DNA from: Echinometra lucunter
Taxonomy: Eukaryota > Echinodermata > Echinoidea > Camarodonta > Echinometridae
Assembly (NCBI GenBank): GCA_029962745.1
Contig: CM057167.1
Location: 22,493,951 to 22,557,950, forward strand
Direction: 5' to 3'
DNA: 64,000 bases
The notes below the pieces were generated by a model. That model made no database searches. It saw only the letters and a list, made by a program, of their open reading frames with translations, and was not told where the DNA came from. The translations under genes and the position numbers were made by a program. Of the stretch, positions 13,001 through 22,559 are shown in pieces. The first letter of the stretch is position 1; each line of letters begins with the position of its first letter.

Positions 13001-16000
13001 ATGTGATCTGATGAATTAGGCTGTCCAGCTGATTCTTCAACATCCATGTGGGTAACAGGACTCTGAGTTCTAAGTCTACCACTATTCCGACTTTTCCTTT
13101 TCAATTTCAGTGATGATCCACTCATATCTGAATCCAATGTCTCTTGAGAAGCACTTGCAGAAGGTGGATTTGCATATGCAGAATCATCAGTATAGTTAGC
13201 AGCTCTTTTTCTATCTTTGTGGATGTCAGATGAAGGTAGGGATTTACTTTTCTTTCTTTTCACTGGACTTGTTGTCAGTGGAGATTTCAATCTTTCATTT
13301 GTAACATCTATTGTATTCCTATCCCTAACTGACCGTGAACTTTTTCTGAGGGACCTTGACCAGGATGGTGCGTCCAAATTTGCAACAAACTCTACATCTT
13401 CAGATGCTTTTCTGTCATCAGTATTGACATCTGGGCCATCAGTTTCATGAGTTTTTTCATGACCAGAAACATTTGAACTCTTGTATGATTGACTGGCCTC
13501 TTTGCTAAGCTTTGATTCCATTTGATTGTCCAAGGAAACAGTAGGTTGTTCTACACTATCTGGTACTTGCTGTATTTCCTGACTTGGTAGAGTGGCTATA
13601 TCCTTTGAAGGTGGAACAGACAGGCATGCATTGATGGTAAATGTCTTTCGTTTCCTGCGAGAAATTCTTCTTGCTGGTCTGCTATTACCTGATCCTGAAG
13701 AAGTTGGCACTTCTTGCACATCATTGTCAACACAGAATCCTTTTGTGCTTTCACCCTGCTTTTTAGCTCCTGTAGAAGTCTCGATGGTAGGCTTTTTGAC
13801 ACTGTCACCTTCATGTGTGTGGAGAGTACTCCCATTTTGACCATCCTGAGAAACTTTCCTCTTTGACTGCTTAATGGGCTGCAGCAGAGATTCACTTGGC
13901 TGGGAGTTCAAATCAAGAGAGACAGGAAATGACCCTGAGGTTTTCATCTGCGAAAGGATTGTTACACTTGCTTGACTTGGCTCCTTTCCAGTAATGCTTG
14001 AACCAGACAGTATTTGGGGGATCTCGTCCGGTTTCTGGCTAATGGGAACTACTTCTTCTTCCCTCTGCATCAGGTCAGATGTTGTCCCACTGCTGTTTCC
14101 TCTGGACCCAGGAGAAATACCCAGGGCAGCACATTCTTGACTACGGACTGAAGGCAGAATGCGATTCATAATGGACATCTCTTCATCAAGAGAAGGCTTC
14201 ACTTGATTTTCTGAGGAAAAACTTCTAACGTTCTTTGAAGCTTGTGATCGTGGCAATGACAGCTTCTCATCATCAGAAAGATCCTGGTGTTCTTCAGATG
14301 GAGAACTGCATATGAATTTCTTTGGTAACCCTCCCGATGACGGCTCCTGCTCTTTCTCTACAGCATCATCTGCTTCTTCATATTCATCGCTATCAATTTC
14401 TAAGTCAATGGACTCAGTAGTATCTGATCCTCTGCACTCTTTAGGACTGATAAAATCTTTTTCGTCTTTGGGAATGTCTTCAGTATAAAGAGGGAGAGAA
14501 GCTAGAGGTGCTTCTTCAACGTCAATCTTCTCTTCTGCTGTTGTCTCTGCTCCCTCCATGACCTGTAAACTGAAATCTGCTTGATGAGCAAGGTCATCTG
14601 CATCTGCTGGTACTTTCATATTTCCTCCAGAATTTCCTGGGTCTACATCATTTTTCTCAGATTTAGTTATCTTTTCTTTCTTCTTCTGTTCCATTTTATC
14701 AGACATCTCTTCTGCAGGAAGTTTGCTGTTGCTGTTAGGAGGCACAGGATGACAACCACGCTTAGACCTTCTCAATGACGGGGTCAGTGACTGGGATGAT
14801 AGACTGTTGGGAGTGCAGTGTTCAGTAGACTTACTTGATAAGCCCTCTGTGTCATTAATTTGTTTTGAAGCCTCCAAATCTTTCTCATGAGATTCTTCTT
14901 CAACAATACCAGTTTTTCGTCGGGATTCTCTCTCAAGACTTGTCTTTCCTTTGGTTTGGTCTAAAACGGAGGGAGTTTCAGAGATTTTCAAAATCTTAGC
15001 CTCATGGGTGTCAGTTTTTTTCACTTTGCCATTCTGATCCTTTGCTTGATTATCTTTCTGTCTTCCCAGAGGTTTTCTTTTATTAGAGGTCAAAGCCTTT
15101 CTCTTTTCTGCTTCAGTACTTCTTCTCTCCTTGACAGTTGTTTTGACAGGAACTTTACTAAGATTTTGAGTTTCAAAGGAGTCAATATCAATAGCTTCAT
15201 CATTGTTCTCTTTCTCCTGGTGTTCTTGTACAAGTCTTCTAGATTTTCTAATAGGCTTGCTCTCTGGTACAGTCTCAATGGTAAGTTTACCTTTCCTCCT
15301 GCGAAACAATCTTCCACCAGTTTCATCGGATTCTGCTTTGAGATGTTTTGGCTCTGTGCCAAACTGGCGAGCCAATTCCAGAGCTAACTCCCAGTCACTC
15401 TTGATTGCAGCAGCGTCTGATTCCTTCCTTGCAGCTTCAGTGTGTTCCTTCAGGTTGTCTTCCATGCGTTGCTTTGCTGTCCTCCGCCTTGGTAGAGGTT
15501 CTTTTTCCGACTTCTCTTGAGACCTGTTGATGCTTGAATCTTGAATGTCATGGGTTTCCACTTCACCTCCTGCATGATCAAATGTCCTCTTTTCTTGGCT
15601 TGTTTCCTTGCTGCGTCTACCTGAGCATCTTCTACCATTCTGATCCTCTAATTTTTCATTATGATCATTCTTCTTTGTGGTGAGTTCCTCTGTTTTGCTT
15701 CTGTTCTCTCCTGGCTCTGATTCTTCAGCGGGTTCTGGTTGATCTGCTACAGTGGGTAACTTGGGGACATTACTTGGGACATCTTTATCTTCCTGTGTAC
15801 GCAAACAGGCTTGATTTGCATCATCATTTTCTTGCACAATAAGAATATCTTCAAATCCTTCTGGATGTTCTGCCTCTTCTTTCTCTTTCTCTTCTTCTTC
15901 TTCATAATCAGACTCGTCACTTCCAGCATTTTTACTAACAAGCCAGTCTAGAATCCTCTCCTGTGGATCAAGAGGAGGACTCTTGTCCACTCCATTCTTG

Positions 16001-19000
16001 GCTTTGCCATAGGTGGTGGCAAAGACCCTTCTTCCATGATTCCTGTTGATCACCACTGGCTGGGAATCTGTCAACATTCCTCCTTCTGATGACTGCTGAC
16101 TCCCTTGGACATTGCCACCCACTCCTCTCTTGATGACAACAACAGGTGTAATAGGCAGAGGATGTCTGATTCGTTCCACAGGTGGGGCCATGTTTTGAGC
16201 ATTACCCATATTATCAAGGCCATCACCTGTATCTTCTATGACTACATCTGCACTATCTGCAGGAACATTTTCTTCAGTGACGGCTGTTATAGGTCCATCT
16301 TTCTGTGCAGGGTGACTTTGTGTTTCTTTCACTCCATCTTCAAGGTGTCCCAGTTTAGGAGTTTCATTTTGTGTCTTTGAGTCAGCTTTAGCATTTTGTT
16401 GTTCCAAGGAAGCATTATGCTTTGCATGCTTATCTTTACCCTTGCTTTGAATCATGGCACTGTCATGATCACTTTCTGAACAGCTGCTGGCACTTTTCTG
16501 ATCTCTTTTGGGAGCACCCAGCTTTGCAAACCGTCCTTTTATGATCGGAAATTCTTTCTTTCCACTTTGATTCCTCTTTCTCCCAACTTTCTTCTTCACC
16601 TTACGTGGGGTGCGCTGGCTTGGAACAAACTCGTATGGATCTTGATCAGCTTCCTTTGCCCCTTGTTTAGAAATGTTCCTTTTACCAGGTACTCTAGGTG
16701 CAGGGACTTCAAAGATTTCTGAATCAGGAAGAGGGATTGAACCTTGACATGTTCTTGCCTGGCTGTCAAGTGCATGATTCTCTTTTTCTTCAAGATTTCC
16801 AGAATTGATTGGAAGTAGATTTATCTCATTATTTCGCTGCTCTAGATCATTGCTGTAGCCAGAAATGACGTTGCCGTGGCTGGTTAGGGGTGCAGCATTC
16901 AGTGCTGCCAGAAGATCTTCTGCCTCTTTCTCCAATTCTTCATTTTCTTGATCGTTGTCATGGTATCCCTTCTTGCCATTAGTTTTCAGTCGAGGGAAGG
17001 ATGAACTGTGTATTCAAGACAGAAAGTAAGGACAGACATTATTAAGGAATGTAAAAGACATAGCAAATTTTCTAATTCATTACAATATATTTGAAAAAAA
17101 GGGTGAAGGGCCCTGTGGAAAAAATTTAATCACTGAATAGGTAGTTCTGGATAAGGAAAAGAAAGATCTTAGCAGCTATTCTCACTATTCTCATTCTTTT
17201 CTGTATGCTGCCTAACTGCACCACTCAGGAAGCACTACTATTACAGTCTGTATGCTGTATGCGGCTCTGACAAGTTACTTCAAAGATAATCACTTTGTAG
17301 CTCACCTGACGTTTGTATGGCCCACAAGAGGAAGCTCAAAGACATCGCTGTCACTGGATTCACTGTCATCTCTATACACACTCACAGTCTTGGCAGCTTT
17401 CCTCTTTGTCTTTCTCACATTGCCAGCTCTTCTTTGACCTTTAGCCTTGGACAAGATCTGACCCTTGACCTTTTTCTGTGGTGTTGGCTCTCTAGGCTTA
17501 GGGTCGGGTTGAGAAATGAGGACCGGACCTCGTGGAGGAGAGCCTATGAAACAAGTGGAGAAAAAAAACCCCGCAAGATATCAATTACAAAGTATATGGG
17601 ATGAAAAATATTACTAATCATTTAAAAATAGACTTAAATTTTCAAAAATTCACAAGGAAAGTAGGGTAAAGCAAAATGAAGCATCCAATTTGATCAGGGG
17701 CCTTTTGCATAAAAAGTTGCATTCAAACACAACTTTAAAAATTAAATGCAATTTGACTTCCAACCAATTGGGAATGAGTATTTGAGACTTGCATTTAATT
17801 TTTTGAGTTGCGTTTAATCGCAACTTTTTATGCGAGAGGGCCCAGGTCCACATTCTGAACATCCGTGTACTTATCCTAAGCATGCTAGTTTGCTTTACAG
17901 AAAGTTCAATAAGAAGTATTTGAAACTGAAATCCCCCAGTGATTCTAAGCATATATTCATTAATAAGACTTTCAAATTACAACTGTCACACTGAACAAAG
18001 AAAGGTAAGGTTGAGAGACCAAAACAGAAAACAAAAGTTAGAGGGGGGGGGGGGGGGGGGGGGGGAAGGAGGATAGGAAGAAATTAGAGCATAAAGATGA
18101 GACTCACATCGTAATCCTGAATCCTCTTCTACAGCAGTGATGACAGAGCGGACAGCTTTCACTATCTGATCCAACTGCTCATTCTTGGTCAAACTCCTGA
18201 TAGGCGAAAGTATAGCAATACTAACATGTAAACCATAAATGAATTGATGAAAAGTGCATACATGTAATCAATCCCTTATCGATGATGCCAATCAAAGCTC
18301 ATCATTCTTTTCAGTACTTTGTTCCTCTTTACGTCACGGTATCTGAATTTGGCTTTTTTTCACTCTTGTGTGCTCCTGATATGAGTGTAAGATGGATAGC
18401 TTCAGTACCGTGTCATGTGAAACTAATCTTAGATACGTGATATATTTCAATTTTCATGTTCACAATGCATGCGCCAGCAACGTCTGTACAACAAGAGGCC
18501 CATTTTCCCACTCGCGGGTTGACAACTATTTCCAAAATAGCAGATTCTGGGAGTGAGAGTTGACCACTTGAAGAAATATTTTACTGACCAAGGGATCCCA
18601 AGCGCAGGGAAGAAAAAGGATGAGTTAGTAGAACTAGCAGTGAGACCCCAGGGAAAATATGAAGTGTTAAAGTACACATTCAAAGAAAATCACAAATATG
18701 ACAAATGATGAATCACTAGAAACTGGAAAGCTAACAGATAGCAATCATATCAGTTTTACGTCAACTACCTATCAGGTAATTTAAAAATTATACAAATAAA
18801 ACCACCTCCCAGCATCTGTGATATAGGAGCGATTCGCCAAAAAAAATAACGATGTTTTACTGACGTCACGAACGGGTTCAACCCTGTCCAAGCAGACGAC
18901 TTCCCATACAGAATGAACATAATTGCAGTGCAATTATTTATCAAATAATAAAGAATTTAGTGTATTTTAAAGTGCTCATTTTTACACCATTCTAAAAGGG

Positions 19001-22000
19001 AAATGAAACCAATTCTAATAACTGAAATCTCATTTTTGTAAATATACAGGATAAGAGTTAATGAACAATCAAAGAAACCACACTTTCAAATTGAAAAGCC
19101 CGCCAAATGATTGCATGGACGGTAGTAGCTCCCTCTTGAAACGCCGAACATAGCGCAGTGCGTGCAGCTGAAAATGCAATTGCGTCTATTTTGTTGATTC
19201 CTTTATCACTGTAACGCCTCACGTTCCATCTAAATGATACCATGCACGGGGTTTAGGGAAAAGAATAGATTAAACATTTAGACTGACGCTAATGAAGTGA
19301 AAGAAATAACTGAATAGAGGACGACAAAAGAGGCACTGAAAATGTGTGAGATGGGACATCGTCTGCTTGTGTAATTAACATCCCGCCTGTGACGTCATAC
19401 ATCTCAGCGGTGTTTGGAGAGCTCTTCAGGTGCTATGTCGAGGCTGTATTTTAGCGCCTGCTAATTGATAATAATTAATACTTCGAATATTTCTAAGCGA
19501 TGTATTTTGACAAACTTGTTCAATCTAAGCTTCACCTACGCAATTATGAAAATTGAGTCAGTTTTTTAAATCGATGAATATCTACTTTAAAGTCTATAAT
19601 CACTTAGAATAGGAGCGGAGAAGGCGACTAGTGCAAGGCGTTAATGGGGCTGCTGTTGACCCATCTCCTAGAATTAACACTCTAGAGGGACTATCGCAAC
19701 TGAACCGAATGAGGGTGCAAGGACTGCGAAATGCAAGAATTTATCAGACTACTACATGTGCATCCATGTTGGTACTTGTGTAACTGTAGTTTGGGCACAT
19801 TGCAGAATTTGGCAACACTGATGTTCCCCCCAAACTAGGATTCTGAATGAAGCATCACAACTGATTTGAATCCAGGTCCATTTATTAGATTACAATAATT
19901 AATGTTAAAACCAAAGGCTATTTTCCAATCTCTATTTTCGATAAGCATCAAAGGGCTTACCTCTTCGTAATGACAACCTTGCAAAGAGGGCAGCGTGCTG
20001 ATGGCTTGCTGGAACTCTGCAACAATGCCAGAACACAGAAGCTAAACAAATTCAGAGAAACAAGAAAGAATTCTTTACTAATACATAGGCATTACTTGCA
20101 GTTCCTAAATAAAATGCCCTGAATATGCAAATGAAAAATATGACACAGAAAGAGTACATATACGTTTAAATTTATTTTGTTAAATAGTGAACGTACCCTG
20201 GTTAGCGGTTCTTAGTACAGCTTAAAGGCATTGGCTAACTTTGTGAGCAACTGATTTAAAAAAATTCTTACACTTAGATGAAACATGTCTATGAGTACTT
20301 GTATATATATGTACTCAAAAAAACTCTGAAACCAAACATAATTCGGAATGAAAAACTGTAAGTTAGACGCAAACCACAATTTTACTAGTTTTTGTCTTGA
20401 GAGACAATAAACTAAGAGGACCGTTTGCACGAATTAAAAAATATCGTTATCTGCCTTCCGCCGCGTGATACGCCAATACACACAGTACGGTCCGTTGAGC
20501 CATGCATGCATGCGCACTCCTTACGTCTGGTCTGTGAAACCGACCCTCATATATTTTTCAAACATTGGCTCACATTTCTAATATGTAAAAATACTTCCTG
20601 TGGATAATATACAATGTACTCTGAAACTTTCAGACTGGTATTTTTACACTATAACCCTTATGTTTATCCCATTTTCAAGTAAAAAATCTTATTTGATCAA
20701 ATTTTCTTCTTCAGATTGGAAATGCCTGGGCCCGTTGCATAGAACTTAACATTAATGGTAACTCTGCCATCAGTGGTAAAGTCTACTATGGTAACATTGC
20801 TCAAAACAAATCAAATTCAAGGTTTCCATGGAAGTTACCACTGATGGCAAAGTTACCATTACCAGTAAGTTTTATGCATCAGGACCCTGGTATATAAGTG
20901 GTATATTTCTTTATTACTGAATATTACTTATAAAAAGGCATGTATCCGTAATGAATAAAAATTAACAGAAAGTATGCTGAGAAATTAAAAATCTGCCAAT
21001 TTACACGGAAAAGCAGTGATTTTGAACTGTCAATTGCAGAGCTAATTGATAGATTCTGGTACTTATTTTCTAATAATAATAAATACTGACAGAACCAAAA
21101 TGGGCATACTTATGTAGGATTTTTTGCCCTTCTCTACTTATGCCCGAGGGGATATTTCTCATTGAGGCCTGTATATCATCCGCGTAAATCACTTTCTGAA
21201 AAGCACCCTAAACGGGGATTAAAGTAGGACGGAAGTAGGAGTGATTTCAATACCCTAAACAGAAAAACAATGTATTACATTTCCGATTTTATACCTTTAA
21301 CAGGGATTTTATGCAAGCAGCAAGGATTGCATCATGATCTAATTTAACAAGTTACATCCCTTTTCCCAGATTTTCCTGATTTTGATATCCTTAACTGGAT
21401 CCCTGGTGCTGAAAAACAACCCTTTTTCTATGTTTTTGTTCACGCTGATGATGTACAAGCCTCAATGACATATATCCCCACGGGTGCTTTGAAAGCGCAT
21501 AGAGACGTTAGATAATAACCTGATATGCGCTATACAAGAACGGAATATTATCAATATTATTATAGGGCTCTGCATAAAAATTTATTGTGCCAAAAGTTAT
21601 TACTCTCGGTCAGAAATTTATTATTTTTTTTTTACACCTGACCATTCCATGGTGGAAAGTGTCACTTACTTGCAGAATTGATGATCACACTTTGTCGAAA
21701 CAGGATCCTGAAGTAAGTCCAAACTGATAGAGAGCAAAAATAAAAAAGCCGGAACAGCACTTACATGTACCTTAATCTGCAGTTATGTAAGACAGCATTT
21801 TTTAAACAGCAAAGTGATTAAAACAACAAATAAACGAAGATCTAAACGGATATATTATTCACTACCAAAATCAAACTGGGAAGAGATGAAACATACACAT
21901 GGTATTAAAACATTTTGATAAAGTCTTGCTCAGAAATCAGCACAATGAATACATTTTCCATTTGGACAATATTGTCAGACTTCAAGTTCATTGTAATATG

Positions 22001-22388
22001 CTCTGTCCCTTATGGAAACAATGGGGGATGTGCTAGAAATATGAAGGCAACATGTATTGAGTCTACCATCATTACACAGGAAGAATGTCTAAATTCAAGG
22101 GATCTAAACATGAACTGACAGAAAAATAAACATAGACAAAAGAAATGTCAGATTACCCTAATTGCTCAAATGTTCAATATTTTGTGGATTTAATATCAGT
22201 TGGATTGAATTCAGTCAGGCAGTGCGGTATCAATCCCTATAAATCTCCCTTGACATGCACGTTAATGTAACAATTTATTGATCTCCTCTGCATTTCTTTT
22301 GTGACTTTACTTACCAAATAGAACACTCCTGATTTTTCTGCATCAAGCCGATGCTGTCTGTGATTTTTTTCAGTCTAACTTCATCCAT
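3923..22388 (-). CDS. BRCA1: BRCA1 orthologue (RING/BRCT E3 ubiquitin ligase), 13 coding exons
   Basis: Seen: thirteen GT-AG exons join without a frame break into 2687 codons plus TGA (start ATG 22388-22386 in good context, A at -3 and G at +4). Domains: RING at residues 22-63 with all eight zinc ligands (ECSIC, CDHQFCNFC, CPLC), paired helix ~65-95, a ~1900-residue disordered region rich in SQ/TQ and basic patches, coiled coil from residue 2089, SP/TP-rich linker, tandem BRCT ~2461-2680 (CERTLKYF, GDVVNG, HHGPKRAR, SREWVLDSI). Known for the family: nuclear E3 ligase with BARD1, binds PALB2 via the coiled coil and phospho-Ser-x-x-Phe partners via BRCT, in homologous recombination and checkpoint control. 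Exon sizes 54, 81, 89 and 78 nt mirror the 54, 78, 89 and 78 nt exons of the human gene, with equal phases. Longer than human (1863 aa) because of the giant exon. Poly(A) signals (minus-strand AATAAA) lie at 3501-3506 and 3363-3368. Confidence 0.96.
4143..4290. repeat. Palindromic GGGCCC...CATAAAAC repeat (BRCA1 intron)
   Basis: The left arm TTTCATAAAACTTGTTATCA pairs with the right arm TGATAACAAGTTTTATGAAA, ending in GGGCCC. A CATCTGATTGGCTGAGAGCA core lies between. Same family as 17697-17843 and 20728-20886. Confidence 0.75.
5069..5200 (-). CDS. BRCA1: BRCA1 exon 12 (BRCT2)
   Basis: 132 nt between GTGTAG and GTAATT. Encodes DQLVGLCEMCGASTVQ and KAFIIVEPNIDTDRDYQ, matching human DQLEWMVQLCGASVV and the PIVVVQPDAWTEDNG strand. 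Confidence 0.95.
5201..5985. other. BRCA1 intron, nothing recognised
   Basis: 785-nt intron between the two BRCT2 exons. AT-rich, with no repeat or regulatory feature I can name. Confidence 0.5.
5986..6165 (-). CDS. BRCA1: BRCA1 exon 11 (BRCT1 end, inter-BRCT linker, BRCT2 start)
   Basis: 180 nt. Encodes VHDSLKARKLL, YEVKGDVVNG, DHHGPKRAR and FDLCCIGPFTG, collinear with human exons 19-20. The intron on its 5-prime side (6166-7875) holds a 480-bp hairpin repeat. Confidence 0.96.
7268..7749. mobile_element. Long hairpin/MITE in BRCA1 BRCT intron
   Basis: Nested inverted matches over ~480 bp: CCAACACTCTCAAGTCAAG with CTTGACTTGAAAGTGTTGG, GAATGAAATCGGACACGG with TGTGTCCGATTTCATTC, GTGGACAACTCT with AGAGTTGTCCAC. 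Imperfect foldback with no coding frame. Confidence 0.75.
7876..7953 (-). CDS. BRCA1: BRCA1 exon 10 (BRCT1 phosphate pocket)
   Basis: 78 nt, same length as human exon 18. Encodes DSSLVCERTLKYFQGIAARA and WIVSFQ. R2512 and K2515 correspond to human R1699 and K1702 of the phosphopeptide-binding cleft. Confidence 0.96.
8373..8463 (-). CDS. BRCA1: BRCA1 exon 9 (BRCT1)
   Basis: 91 nt (human exon 17 is 88). Encodes ...LANCRFASAFNANTTHVIVKT, matching the human TLTNLITEETTHVVMKT strand. Splice sites CAACAG and GTTAGT. Confidence 0.95.
9022..10179 (-). CDS. BRCA1: BRCA1 exon 8 (PALB2-type coiled coil, SP/TP linker, start of BRCT1)
   Basis: 1158 nt (386 codons, phase 0 to 0). Begins with a heptad coiled coil (REDMQALEEQMAALQAALAR) where human BRCA1 binds PALB2, then a run of Glu/Asp, then a long linker with many SP and TP sites (SPSPPPPLSPS, HTPKIH, RTPQDH, STPRNHPTPRSTP, TPEGGG). 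Ends with MSLIATGLNRVEL, the first strand and helix of BRCT1 (human MSMVVSGLTPEEF). One exon covers what four human exons (13-16) encode. Confidence 0.94.
10560..10672 (+). repeat. SINE body fragment in BRCA1 intron
   Basis: GCCGTCACC...GGTCTCTCCTCCTGATAT matches the non-tRNA body of the SINE at 34020-34410 (GGCGTCACC...GGTCTCTCCTCCCGATAT). It follows an ATTATTATTA stretch and lacks the tRNA-like head. Confidence 0.6.
10741..10841 (-). CDS. BRCA1: BRCA1 exon 7 (SSQSE motif before coiled coil)
   Basis: 101 nt between CTTCAG and GTATGA. Encodes ...SSEDSCASHH...SSILSSQSEIMNTQ, matching the human segment EDCSGLSSQSDILTTQ just upstream of the PALB2-binding coiled coil. Ends in phase 0 exactly as human exon 12 does. 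Confidence 0.92.
11379..17005 (-). CDS. BRCA1: BRCA1 giant central exon (equivalent of human exon 11)
   Basis: 5627 nt of uninterrupted frame (about 1875 codons) between ACACAG and GTAAGT, against 3426 nt in human. The product is disordered: Ser/Glu/Lys rich, many SQ/TQ dipeptides (potential ATM/ATR sites), and recurrent short basic clusters such as LRRSKRG, ARRISRRKRKTF, PRVRRRNSVKSR, VVSRRRNK and TVKRRKQVISDDD. A strongly basic block (PRKVKKKVGRKRNQSGKK) near its start could be a nuclear localisation signal. The 3-prime end is acidic (DDDSDDDGKDDDDEIIG). Little residue-level similarity to vertebrate exon 11 is visible; identity rests on position, phase and flanking exons. Confidence 0.93.
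17306..17543 (-). CDS. BRCA1: BRCA1 coding exon 5 (basic linker)
   Basis: 238 nt between CATAG and GTGAGC, in frame with both neighbours. Encodes a Pro- then Lys/Arg-rich linker (KKVKGQILSKAKGQRRAG, KTKRKAAK) and then an acidic Ser stretch (DDSESSDSDVFELP). No fold is recognisable; the basic run could be a nuclear localisation signal. Corresponds to the poorly conserved human exons 7-10 by position only. Confidence 0.85.
17697..17843. repeat. Palindromic GGGCC...GCATAAAAAGTTG repeat (BRCA1 intron)
   Basis: GGGGCCTTTTGCATAAAAAG pairs with CTTTTTATGCGAGAGGGCCC, arms continuing into CAACTT...AAATGCAA. Second member of the GGGCCC-ended palindromic family. Confidence 0.7.
18041..18065 (+). repeat. 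Poly-G run of about 25 in BRCA1 intron
   Basis: About 25 consecutive G on the plus strand, so poly-C in the BRCA1 transcript, beginning about 42 nt downstream of the exon 4 donor. Could form a G-quadruplex on the non-template side. Confidence 0.8.
18108..18196 (-). CDS. BRCA1: BRCA1 coding exon 4 (second BARD1-pairing helix)
   Basis: 89 nt, same length and phase as human exon 6. Encodes SLTKNEQLDQIVKAVRSVI, the long helix after the RING that packs against BARD1 in the human heterodimer (inferred here). The intron carries a run of about 25 C on the sense strand starting about 42 nt past the donor. Confidence 0.93.
18850..19403. mobile_element. MITE-like element with TGACGTCA-containing inverted ends
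   Basis: GATGTTTTACTGACGTCACG and, further in, CAAGCAGACGAC at the left pair with GTCTGCTTG...TGTGACGTCATACATC at the right. Arms are imperfect over ~55 nt each, with about 440 bp between. Inside the BRCA1 intron between exons 4 and 3. Confidence 0.55.
19961..20041 (-). CDS. BRCA1: BRCA1 coding exon 3 (RING C-terminal half)
   Basis: 81 nt between TTTAG and GTAAGC. Encodes the NFCVLALLQ helix and the CPLC ligand pair (C60, C63) followed by KVVITK. Three nt longer than the human exon (78), same phase 2 exit. Confidence 0.95.
20728..20886. repeat. Palindromic GGGCCCGTTGCATAGAAC repeat (BRCA1 intron)
   Basis: GGGCCCGTTGCATAGAACTT and ATTAATGGTAACTCTGCCAT pair with ATGGCAAAGTTACCATTA and AAGTTTTATGCATCAGGACC. 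Third copy of the GGGCCC-ended palindromic family in this gene. Confidence 0.75.
21490..21562 (+). repeat. LINE/SINE 3-prime tail fragment
   Basis: GCGCATAGAGACG...ATGCGCTATACAAGAAC followed by ATTATCAATATTATTAT resembles the tail of the LINE fragment at 49990-50395 (GCGCATACATACAGATGCGCTATATAAA then ATTATTATTATC). Confidence 0.5.
21670..21723 (-). CDS. BRCA1: BRCA1 coding exon 2 (RING core)
   Basis: 54 nt between TATCAG and GTAAGT. Encodes LDLLQDPVSTKCDHQFC, almost the human residues, with ligands C37, H39 and C42 of this protein. Human exon 3 is also 54 nt with the same phases. Confidence 0.95.
22315..22388 (-). CDS. BRCA1: BRCA1 coding exon 1 (start codon, first RING cysteine)
   Basis: Starts MDEVRLKKITDS and ends in the codon for the second RING cysteine (ECSI plus TG, then donor GTAAGT). 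The N-terminal helix matches the BARD1-pairing helix before the RING. An upstream acceptor (ATATTTCAG) ends at 22445, so about 56 nt of leader (22389-22444) belong to this exon and a further 5-prime exon must exist. In-frame length is 74 nt, ending in phase 2. Confidence 0.93.
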
Positions 22389-22559
22389 GGTTTTCTGTCT
22401 TCATCTAACAGTAGATCTTCAATGAATCCTTATCTCTGCCTACGCTGAAATATGGATGAGAAAAAGTCATGAATTGAAGGCAATTGTCATAGGGTTCATA
22501 TTCTCATTGCACTTGTCATGGACAGACTAAATCAATAATATTAGATCTTGGGTCAACTG

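Noticed and set aside
15203..15520. Plus-strand open frames across 9.1-16.4 kb
   Set aside because: They lie antisense to the BRCA1 exons, and their composition mirrors the Ser/Glu-rich coding strand. No splice or homology support.
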